This document shows, in pieces, positions 15,001 through 20,280 of a stretch of 20,280 nucleotides of DNA. Location: IMG/VR virus record IMGVR_UViG_3300035228_000670, positions 1 to 20,280 of that record. One strand, written 5' to 3'. The stretch is from a virus. The notes under the pieces are model-generated. The model made no database searches. It was not told the DNA's origin and was given only the letters and a program-made list of their open reading frames with translations. The translations under genes were made by a program, and so were the position numbers. Each line of letters begins with the position of its first letter. Position 1 is the first letter of the stretch.

Positions 15001-17418
15001 TGCGGGAGGTTGAGCATAGACATTACTAACAGCACTGCGATTTTTGACTGATGCTTTGATGACAGCACCGCCTGCAGTAATTAAAGTATCAACTTTATTC
15101 CTATCAAAAGTAACACCATCAATAATCATTTTGGTGCCAGTTACAGGATAAGCCTCACCTCTCTTAGAAACCCTGAAGTGAGAAATAGTACCATCAGTTG
15201 CAATCTTTAAAGTAGCTCCACTTTCACTAATGATTGTTTCACCTTGGACAAATTCACCAAAAATCATTCTTACAAATAATTTATCGAGAGAAGAATAAAC
15301 ACCATCAGTGCCACCTTCAATAACAGCATATGCACCACTTACACCACCACGAATATACGTACCCGTAGTAAAGGAAGATGTTACATTAGACTCTAATAGA
15401 ATACGAGTAAAGAATTCTGGCGCAAAGAAAGAAAGATCAAAAATACTATTGTAAGATTCTGTTCCATTGGCAAGCTTGCCCTTGGATACAACTCGATCAA
15501 CATCTGGATTGAATCCAGTACTAATCTTACTCAGGTTAATATTTTTAGGTTTTGCAATACCAATAACAGGTGTAATAGTCTCATTGCAATCAGCAATGTA
15601 TCCAAACTCATTTGTATTCTGAAATGCCTCTGTATCAGTCAGGAATACTCTTCTGAGATAGGTAGAGGGTTCAGTTTCGTCATAAGAAACTAGGAAGGTA
15701 TCTAAATCATCTCTGGCACCAACTACGTTAACTTCTAAGTAAGCACCAGAACCATTGCCATCAATTTCAGGACGAATTACTTGTGCATAAGAAACAACAT
15801 CAGCATAAGAGTAATCAACAACAGCAGCACCTGCTGTATTGCTAGATCTAGTTTTAATGAACCATATTTTAGAGAAGTCTTCCTCGATGGTTTGTACTAC
15901 ACCATCTTTTCTTAAAAGGTTTTGTGCAATAGTATAATTAGCATCTAAAATAGAAATGTAAATAGTCTTAAGACCATCAGTAGGGGTATACCCTTTTCCT
16001 CTTCTAGAGATAGTGACCTTAGGAGCACCGTCAGGTTCTGATCCGTTCAGACCTGTACCACCATCATTATATGTGTTGCTTAGGAACAGAGTAGGATATG
16101 CAGATAGTTCTGCACCCTCAGCATTTAGAGGAATTGTTCCAAATACGTTGGTGATATAAACAGAAGGAAGACCAGCAGTCTTTAAAATCTCATTCTCTCT
16201 CTTGATAGTATCTCTAGACTTATCAACTTCAAGATACTTGGTTGATTTATTCCTTACCTCATACCCTCTAATATATGCCTTACCAGATCCTACACTAGAT
16301 AGAAGTTTTGTGATTGCTACTTCTTCTTTGTAACCATTTACTAGGTCATTCTCATCTTTGGCATAGAAACCCAAGTTGTCATTATTTTGATAGAACTCTC
16401 TAATTTGAATTGGGAAAGGTTCTACAACATAATCACCAGACTCGTCAAAAGTCTTTCTAGCAATTGCTGCTTCAATTAGAGAGTAATCAGTTGCTTTGAC
16501 TAGTTTTTGGATTGATCCATCCTTAACAAGAACCAACTGAATAAAGTTCTTATCAGTTAGAGCAAAGTAATTATACTTAACCAACTCAAGTTCAATCTTG
16601 AGTCTATGTGCTCCAGGAGCAGCGAAGTTAGAGAATCCTCTTGCATTATCATAGAGTGTAGAGTCCTCTTCTGGAGTTGCAATAGTCTCTTTAATTTTGA
16701 AACCAACCTTCGCAGAAGGTTTGTCGTAATACTTATTAATAACCAGAATCTGCTGGTCATTTCTCACAAAAAATCCATTTACAAAGTAAATACCTTCTTC
16801 TACTTTAACTGCAGAAGCAAACCCCAATGCAGGAGAGTCGATTGCTTTCTCGACACCTGTATTAGGGTTTGTGATAAGTATTGATGTTGGTAAAGAGACG
16901 CCATCAGTACCCACTACCAAAAGTGGGGAGTTTACGCCACCAACAACTTCTAATGTTTCGCCTTGTCTAAAAGTCTTTTCGGTGCCAGAAGAACCACTAT
17001 CTAGATAGTTTACAAAAATTGTATCAGAATCATCTGCTGTTGAATAAGTAGTCTCAACAACACTTGCTATAACACCAGAAGAAACACCTTTAACCTTAAT
17101 CCCCTTCAGGTTAGCGATATCGTATTTCTGATACGAAATGTTACCTTCAGAATCTGTGACCGCGATCTCAGAAACAGATGATAGTTTAACGAAGTTTAGT
17201 CTAGTGTTTAGACCTACTTCGCCAGGGACAACAAGATCACCTTGTTTGAAAATATTCCTACCGAAATTTTCTAATTGGGATTGCAGTACAGACTGGAGAG
17301 TAGTTAACTCCCTAGCCTGTACCGAATACCCTGGTCTGAATAAGACCTTATAAAAATTTCTTTGAGGATCAAAATCTTCAAAATATGGTGATGCATTAAG
17401 GTTAGTATTCTGGGGCAT
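9034..17418 (-). CDS. Giant baseplate/tail-fibre structural protein, DUF4815-type (2794 aa)
   Basis: One uninterrupted frame from ATG 17418 to a TGA at 9036-9034. The N-terminus has the block I associate with DUF4815 (YFEDFDPQRNFYKVLFRPGY, then VQARELTTLQSVLQSQLENF). Later family blocks are DFRPKVDN near residue 1319; RYTMKDIGKISQRVERLEYY near 1434, probably helical; RSIPVKFVARRLKPKTEISV near 1689; and NPLAQTFKVEGYEGG near 1856. The C-terminal block includes DNFTSFGIKLVMKSDNPSYV and ends near 2793 with IQDIRVVAS. Glycine/tyrosine repeats occur near 476 (GKGYTPTDG), 2029 (GDSYDSA) and 2068 (GRGYTEPPS). It follows gp8, the place where T4 carries genes 9-12. Position and family suggest a peripheral baseplate or fibre protein; the exact counterpart is uncertain. 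A late-promoter-like element precedes it and no strong ribosome site is visible. Confidence 0.88.
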   Translation of the reverse strand: MPQNTNLNASPYFEDFDPQRNFYKVLFRPGYSVQARELTTLQSVLQSQLENFGRNIFKQGDLVVPGEVGLNTRLNFVKLSSVSEIAVTDSEGNISYQKYDIANLKGIKVKGVSSGVIASVVETTYSTADDSDTIFVNYLDSGSSGTEKTFRQGETLEVVGGVNSPLLVVGTDGVSLPTSILITNPNTGVEKAIDSPALGFASAVKVEEGIYFVNGFFVRNDQQILVINKYYDKPSAKVGFKIKETIATPEEDSTLYDNARGFSNFAAPGAHRLKIELELVKYNYFALTDKNFIQLVLVKDGSIQKLVKATDYSLIEAAIARKTFDESGDYVVEPFPIQIREFYQNNDNLGFYAKDENDLVNGYKEEVAITKLLSSVGSGKAYIRGYEVRNKSTKYLEVDKSRDTIKRENEILKTAGLPSVYITNVFGTIPLNAEGAELSAYPTLFLSNTYNDGGTGLNGSEPDGAPKVTISRRGKGYTPTDGLKTIYISILDANYTIAQNLLRKDGVVQTIEEDFSKIWFIKTRSSNTAGAAVVDYSYADVVSYAQVIRPEIDGNGSGAYLEVNVVGARDDLDTFLVSYDETEPSTYLRRVFLTDTEAFQNTNEFGYIADCNETITPVIGIAKPKNINLSKISTGFNPDVDRVVSKGKLANGTESYNSIFDLSFFAPEFFTRILLESNVTSSFTTGTYIRGGVSGAYAVIEGGTDGVYSSLDKLFVRMIFGEFVQGETIISESGATLKIATDGTISHFRVSKRGEAYPVTGTKMIIDGVTFDRNKVDTLITAGGAVIKASVKNRSAVSNVYAQPPAISFDTGANNIGNPAIVTAVLFSNSIYTYSPENVKSVYSQFGAGNKNKFSADIELDASGYALVNEVTSNTFSGIKGYRFIDCDGFTGDASKQLVHGDIIQFTDTSGNVYKYKVIYATPPSGSKRSRIILDRVLLDNVVNASVVVQRPLVTNPVGSLVVPTGDKQIKSLIDSTEDTKIAYHFRRDFIATSSSGNGSLTFAAQLPFGTQRFTDFDSKNFIITILEPGICVHSLTERSSTLSVGTQGQPGYLETDFEIVLNSGPIVSGDIAYVNPEYVSFAQSTLATGALTAGSVSVNFPENYFGDIGEIVNSFNTEIAYYESLSTLTQTQLDRLTILRASIPNITFPTLKLSATLEVSKAKPRLKTAVRNKQIIVQSSGTQLVPFRGQDLDGETISIVSYSDVFKLRYVYEGSESAPASVDAGGNLISGTDVTDKYIFDSGMRDTHYGVATLLLKSGQEAPTGQLVVAFDYFEHSQGDFCTIDSYLHEAGVGAEEIPVFNSSVNGIVSLKDVIDFRPKVDNTNIITGYQNQSLLGQDNYLEFSGSGGIASSTPAPDAMLPWTIKFNKTQYLDRIDGVYLNTNGEFIIKKGNPSLNPSKPEQVSDSITLYYLYIPAFTDSYRDVRIIPAENKRYTMKDIGKISQRVERLEYYTSLSVLEQQALNMQIRDDIGLDRFKCGFFVDNFETHKGNIKSNDHLVSIDTQQSVMRAPVNEESFLVKEINTREDQREVAGYVNNNGVLTLPYESVKLLGNDFATKTINPNPFVVLQYVGDISITPNVDTWYDRSIAPLITDNNTNLFVPFLAKNDVTTAFSQIYNSFVITWTGTERAFFNINPLSTTNGEASIGGVQDALVASSSNISPQNNETPKGVSTKASRGKSVITSLNYFARSIPVKFVARRLKPKTEISVFLEGKNINRWCVPDIRFTGIAGNSTSTFNSPIITDDNGNISGIILIPAGAPPTDGSYWTGDVRTVTYDQSGEDVRISTGEKTIRFTSSSINADKDSVETFAEIKFYATGLLPENPGSIVSTKPAYFKANEGIQLISNNTEQEQKPNPLAQTFKVEGYEGGCFSTGVDLFFSKKSENIPIRIYLTDVDSEKPGKNIIPGTEVVVEPYTYLQVYVTASVSIKVGERISGDQSSASGPILKVLDKNNNQVAVSEDGQIQLTNEQVYTMILSNHNGISFVQNEIVTLPSIVSFNNQNNAEIAMRIAKDSGFISSINVDDTGDSYDSATITVESPSLPGGSNATATVAVSDGRIYNATLTLPGRGYTEPPSVVVRGTGLGNAGAALSTRIEITEPAVRMGVAIDEIGQTMSVVPTRFNFEYPVYLSNNAEYALTIETDSQDFEIWSSRLGETEIATSTTVTTNPSLGSVFKSQNIDNWTEDLFEDIKFTLYRAEFDITKSPTIDLTNISLGYEQMTIDPIETYAFANANATSGLFKNNNNIIKISHKNHGFENSDSYVFFKNLSTTAGYTEGSLNTNLFKVSNPGIDVFNISGIGRAADSIKGGGTRGLIASNKKYERLLAQLAYIQSPGTNISTSVKTTNVVAIDSNTKNYNSYSISDFEKTFLNEEQYFINQKVVPSDINLLMNNLDNGLVYRLVLSSSKSYLSPIIDLTASSIKTSTNRIESAVGTEERYGKRFQEIEFYPVYKIVLGGNYQTEAEGGAQLPINTGQTVEGIGNINLGISATGSKGTIVGFNTNSNEITVKVTNNNLFEPNEQLFFSNQSQSGQTLAGRTISVAASGAQNFKPDFAFNDVINAINPSSVTEVYNTSITGTVKLWDIPKQVLRVESDRQPINNDYTSSALIGSFIREQVTLDQESDLFRVGDLVSFPSIGTGEERYFEIKAVNYTDGVDYVPEDSVSDSSSVAKYVTKELSIETPAKAVDLIITANVKDSLDIAALYKVKTTSVQKDFEELEWLFFNTDGRPDMMKNARPQNAISPQKEEQGDYQEFRYTISGLDNFTSFGIKLVMKSDNPSYVPKIQDIRVVASA

Positions 17419-17441
17419 TGTATATTACTACTACAACCTGG

Positions 17442-17460
17442 ATTTCCTAACCTTATTTAG
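17442..17460 (-). promoter_or_regulatory. T4-type late promoter-like element before the DUF4815 gene
   Basis: In the 55-base gap after gene 8, CTAAATA (17460-17454, minus strand) is followed at the same 5-base offset by AGGAAAT (17448-17442), as at 3827-3809. The ATG of the giant gene is 35 bases beyond the 3' end of CTAAATA, which would give a leader of about 30 bases. Confidence 0.65.
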
Positions 17461-17473
17461 CAGGTTACCTAGA

Positions 17474-19378
17474 TCAGAACTCGATAACTAACTTAATATC
17501 TTCAATCTGGTCAGGAGCACGGGTGATGAGTCTTCTGTTCTCGACATAAATGATGTCACCAGAGTTTGGTTCGATCTCGGGATTGCCTTGACCTGCGGTA
17601 ACCGCAACGCCTAGGAAAGTACCAGTATCAGCAAGAACTGTACCAGAAGCAAGGGAATTAGCGCCAACGATAGGAGCAGAGTTGTCGAATGCACGTACAA
17701 CACCTTGATCTTGGTGGAAGTCAGGAGATTGGAAATACTTGAGGGTTCCATTTGTGGTAGATCCAGCATCAAGTACCCAAGAAACTACGGTTCCTTTTGC
17801 AGTACCGCCACCAGTAAGTGCCTGTTCGATTACTTCGTCAGAAGTGTAATCAGCAGTTGCATTTTCAATACGAACTGCATACAAACCATTGAGAGTATCC
17901 GTGGTTGCTTTGCTTACTGCAGAACCCCACTGGGTTGGATCCTTGATGATGCCGATACGACGGAAGTCGTTATCAACAGGGAAGTCGCCAGATCCTTCAG
18001 CATAAGTAAGGCGAATGTTAGTCATGACGCGCTTAGCGTTAAGTTCTGCTTCCATGTCTGCAGATCCATGACCACCTTCTGGTCCGAGGACAACTTCAAG
18101 AGCACCTGTGCCACTGACACTAGTACGTCCAGAAGTTAGACCTTGATCAGAATATAGACCAGTCTTGATTCCACCAATTGTAGCGCCATCGACTAGACGG
18201 ACGGAACCATAGGTGTAACCAGAACCTTTGACAACAACATTAGTTGAAGAAATGATACCAGCGGAAACAACGATTTCGACAACTGCTTCGGCACCACCTT
18301 GCTGACCATCACCATTAATAGGTGCATAGTGAGTTCCGTTAGGAAGACCTGAACCAACGTTCTCAACTAGAACAATATCAATCTGACCATCTACACTTGC
18401 AGTAGCAGTTGCAGCTCTGGTGGATTCAGTTGCTTCGTTAATTGGGAGGAAGTTAGTAGAAAGGAAACGGATAACGTCGTTTGTAGGCATGGTGTACATG
18501 TACTTCCAGACGTAACCTGCAGTATCAGATACTGTTGCATTAGCATCATCAGTGAAGATGCCGTTAGCAAATGTACCAGCGCCAGCACCTGGATTGGTGT
18601 CTGGTTGATACAAGGGATCGGGAAGAGTTCTACCAGGGAACTCACCATTATAGAGACACTTAAATACTTCGTACTTACCATTGATTAGGTAGAACTTAGC
18701 AGAACCTAGATCGGTAGCAGCAGTGAATGAACCTTTACCAACTTGACCAGTTGTGGTCTCGCTGTAGTCAGGCTTATACATGTCGAAACGCTTCTCGCTT
18801 GCAAGAGGGTTCCAATCGTAGCGAGTTACAACTGCACGAGCAAATTCTGACTTGATACGCTTAGCAGCAATGATTTCATCATAGACTGCAAATTTCTCAA
18901 GCTGGTTATCCAGGGGTCCTGGAGGTGCATCTTCGGTTGCATAGCGATATACGCCTGCCGATGCTTCTGCTCCAGTATCTGCACCACTACCAGCATTGGT
19001 AGGATCAGAACCAGACCATCCAGCGATGACAGCACCAGGAAGAGGAGTAGATAGAGCGGAACCACCACCTGCACCAATGTTGCTTAGTACCAATGAGTTG
19101 TCGTATACTTCTTCAATACGACCCGACCATGGCGAGTTAGCAATATTATATGAGCCATTGGCATCGGATTCCACATATGCAAATGTGCCTCCGCCGCCAG
19201 AAAACGCTACGGCATTCTTAGCAAAAATCTCTAGGTAAGAGTTCCAACCTTGAGGACGCCCAACGAAAAAATACATTAGTGTTCTTTCGGTGGCCGCATC
19301 GTCGGCTCCCTCGGACAGAGATTCTAGAAATTGCTGAGCGTTAAAAATTCTAAACTTGTCTGAAATAATTGCGGCCAT
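17474..19378 (-). CDS. 8: Baseplate wedge subunit gp8, enlarged form (634 aa)
   Basis: Complete frame from ATG 19378 to TGA 17476-17474. Several blocks match T4 gp8 in the same order: SDKFRIFNAQQF (6-17, T4 TSKFRTEKML), FFVGRPQGW (37-45, T4 ITFGRSEPW), ARAVVTRYDW (180-189, T4 LDAVIPRRDW), VFKCLYNGEFPG (238-249), GYVWKYMYTMP (288-298, T4 GYVWEYLFEIP), FRRIGIIKDP (472-481, T4 FRQISIITNP) and the C-terminal IIYVENRRLITRAPDQIEDI (609-628, T4 MIYMENRPPIIMAMDQTEEI). T4 gp8 has 334 residues and forms part of the baseplate wedge that joins gp7 and gp10. The extra length lies mainly at about 50-165, 320-445 (with GSGYTYGSV, a fibre-type repeat) and 505-600. The gene is preceded by two late-promoter-like elements. 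Confidence 0.93.
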   Translation of the reverse strand: MAAIISDKFRIFNAQQFLESLSEGADDAATERTLMYFFVGRPQGWNSYLEIFAKNAVAFSGGGGTFAYVESDANGSYNIANSPWSGRIEEVYDNSLVLSNIGAGGGSALSTPLPGAVIAGWSGSDPTNAGSGADTGAEASAGVYRYATEDAPPGPLDNQLEKFAVYDEIIAAKRIKSEFARAVVTRYDWNPLASEKRFDMYKPDYSETTTGQVGKGSFTAATDLGSAKFYLINGKYEVFKCLYNGEFPGRTLPDPLYQPDTNPGAGAGTFANGIFTDDANATVSDTAGYVWKYMYTMPTNDVIRFLSTNFLPINEATESTRAATATASVDGQIDIVLVENVGSGLPNGTHYAPINGDGQQGGAEAVVEIVVSAGIISSTNVVVKGSGYTYGSVRLVDGATIGGIKTGLYSDQGLTSGRTSVSGTGALEVVLGPEGGHGSADMEAELNAKRVMTNIRLTYAEGSGDFPVDNDFRRIGIIKDPTQWGSAVSKATTDTLNGLYAVRIENATADYTSDEVIEQALTGGGTAKGTVVSWVLDAGSTTNGTLKYFQSPDFHQDQGVVRAFDNSAPIVGANSLASGTVLADTGTFLGVAVTAGQGNPEIEPNSGDIIYVENRRLITRAPDQIEDIKLVIEF

Positions 19379-19411
19379 TTTGTATTTTCTCTAGAACGTT
19401 TATGTCTGATT

Positions 19412-19431
19412 TATTTATAAAGTTATTTATG
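19412..19431 (-). promoter_or_regulatory. Tandem T4-type late promoter elements before gene 8
   Basis: The minus strand reads CATAAATA (19431-19424), four bases, then TATAAATA (19419-19412). The second is an exact match to the T4 late promoter octamer and lies 33 bases before ATG 19378. The first overlaps the TAA stop (19429-19427) of the preceding gene. Exact consensus, position and orientation make the second the best-supported promoter in the window. Confidence 0.8.
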
Positions 19432-19954
19432 CCTCTACGGAAAACAAAACCACTTCATCTCCATCACTAATGTTCGCTGGACCCGTTTTTACGTATCCAA
19501 AAAACACCCCTGCGGATTTTGAAGTATATTCGATTAGTTGACGTTGTGCTGTAAATAAGTGTCCCGCATCAGGAAAACCATCTGTGGAACTCACAGAGAT
19601 TGCGGAAGGTAATGAAGAATCTGTAGATATAGTATCCGCACCCACCTTTAATGTCAGTTTATTAAAACGTGCGGCAGTAGTATTTGTAAATCGCAAACCA
19701 GATAATGTAAAAGTCGATAAAGAACGTTTCTCAAAATCTTGAATTTGAAGTCTAGGATACGCTCTAGTAATATCATCAATAGTATTATCACCTTCAAAGA
19801 CGGCACTTTGATAAGAACGAAGAGTCATACCTGCATTACCAGACTCAAAAGAGTCAAATCCATCAGGTTTTCTGCGACTGAGGTTTTCAGCATTAATCTC
19901 TGTTCCGTCACGTCTAGTAACGATCTTGTTAATTAATAGTAGTTCAGATGCCAT
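19427..19954 (-). CDS. Structural protein of unknown function upstream of gene 8 (175 aa)
   Basis: Complete frame from ATG 19954 to a TAA at 19429-19427. The start overlaps the stop of the upstream gene as TAATG, so the two are probably translated together. The N-terminal half contains TRRDGTEINAENLSRRKPDG and a block GMTLRSYQSAVFEG. The C-terminal third (about 120-172) has the pattern SVSSTDGFPDAG, then LIEYTSK, FFGYVKTGP and DGDEVVLFS. This resembles a small beta domain seen in many phage structural proteins (GFPxxGxLxI...IxYTxK...GxxRG). There is no signal peptide or membrane segment. A neck, baseplate or wedge accessory role is suggested only by position next to gene 8. Confidence 0.8.
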   Translation of the reverse strand: MASELLLINKIVTRRDGTEINAENLSRRKPDGFDSFESGNAGMTLRSYQSAVFEGDNTIDDITRAYPRLQIQDFEKRSLSTFTLSGLRFTNTTAARFNKLTLKVGADTISTDSSLPSAISVSSTDGFPDAGHLFTAQRQLIEYTSKSAGVFFGYVKTGPANISDGDEVVLFSVEA

Positions 19955-20280
19955 TAGTTTCTAGTTACGACGGTTGTTTCTAGTACGACCAGTTCCTCGA
20001 AGAAGTCAATGACTCCCATCTCTCTATTTAACATAATATCAGCTGATTTTGGTTTACCATTGACCAGAGGTAGATGGTTGGCAGTAATAATAACTTCGGT
20101 AGAGGTGCCATGCATTCTTGCCAAAATAGCAGTTTCTGTGCCAAGAATAGAGGCAACAGGAATTGGGGAGTTGAGACCACCAGGATCAGTTCCAGGAGGA
20201 ACAGAGACAGGAGAGATTGCAATTTGTCCATTGAATATTGATTGTTCAAAGATACTAGAAATTACTCTCGTAGTTTCGAC
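19954..20280 (-). CDS. C-terminal 108 residues of an unidentified structural gene (partial)
   Basis: A stop-free frame enters from the right edge (beginning VETTRVISSIFEQSIF) and ends at a TAA at 19956-19954, overlapping the next ATG. It contains ISPVSVPPGTDPGG, IGTETAILARMHGTSTEVII and a C-terminus DFFEELVVLETTVVTRN. I do not recognise the family from this fragment. In T4 the genes before 8 are 6 and 7, so a wedge protein is possible, but nothing in these 108 residues proves it. The start codon and promoter lie outside the window. Confidence 0.75.
   Translation of the reverse strand, partial: VETTRVISSIFEQSIFNGQIAISPVSVPPGTDPGGLNSPIPVASILGTETAILARMHGTSTEVIITANHLPLVNGKPKSADIMLNREMGVIDFFEELVVLETTVVTRN

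Noticed and set aside
17705-18139. 144-codon open frame on the plus strand
   Set aside because: It is antisense to gene 8, which has clear homology in the other strand, and its translation shows no domain or plausible start region.
20025-20031. TTAAATA on the minus strand as a promoter for the 175-residue gene
   Set aside because: It is inside the C-terminal coding sequence of the preceding gene, 70 bases from the start, departs from the late octamer, and lacks the downstream purine word at the usual offset.
1-20280. Diversity-generating retroelement, tRNA genes, integrase, defence or metabolic genes
   Set aside because: No reverse-transcriptase motif, template/variable repeat pair, cloverleaf, recombinase motif or metabolic enzyme was seen. 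All coding space is taken by structural genes, so no new defence or counter-defence system can be supported here.

Overview
The window is a stretch of the virion-structure (late) region of a T4-like, contractile-tailed marine phage. It looks like the T4-like cyanophages of Prochlorococcus and Synechococcus, or the related SAR11 phages. Three things show this. A baseplate wedge protein aligns piecewise with T4 gp8. A giant protein carries the N- and C-terminal blocks of a marine-myovirus baseplate/fibre family. T4-type late promoter octamers (TATAAATA and relatives) sit in the intergenic gaps. The DNA is AT-rich. All genes lie on the minus strand, so transcription runs from high to low coordinates. 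The exact host cannot be read from the sequence.

Layout in the direction of transcription: (1) 20280-19954, the C-terminal 108 residues of an unidentified gene entering from the right edge. (2) 19954-19427, a 175-residue structural protein. (3) 19378-17474, baseplate wedge gp8, enlarged to 634 residues. (4) 17418-9034, a 2794-residue baseplate/fibre protein of the DUF4815 type, which takes up 41% of the window. (5) 9037-8843, a 64-residue coiled-coil protein coupled to both neighbours. (6) 8856-4342, a 1504-residue modular fibre-like protein with glycine/tyrosine repeats, a cupredoxin-like copper motif and a duplicated module. (7) 4339-3830, a 169-residue accessory structural protein. (8) 3782-1, at least 1260 residues of a second modular fibre-like protein with a beta-helix segment and tandem repeats, running off the left edge.

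The genes are packed tightly. Overlaps (TAATG, ATGA, 14 bases) or a 2-base gap link most of them. The only real gaps (47-55 bases) each hold a late-promoter-like element about 35-40 bases before a start codon. A further element lies inside the 64-residue gene, ahead of the 1504-residue gene. The likely picture is a set of short, nested late transcripts producing the baseplate rim and its attached fibres. gp8 would build the wedge. The DUF4815 protein and the two modular proteins would form peripheral baseplate and receptor-contacting structures. No tRNA, CRISPR array, insertion sequence, integrase, metabolic gene or defence system is visible. The most unusual features are the split copper-binding-type domain, the spread of the same small modules across neighbouring proteins, a conserved promoter-plus-leader sequence, and a strong hairpin inside the 64-residue gene.
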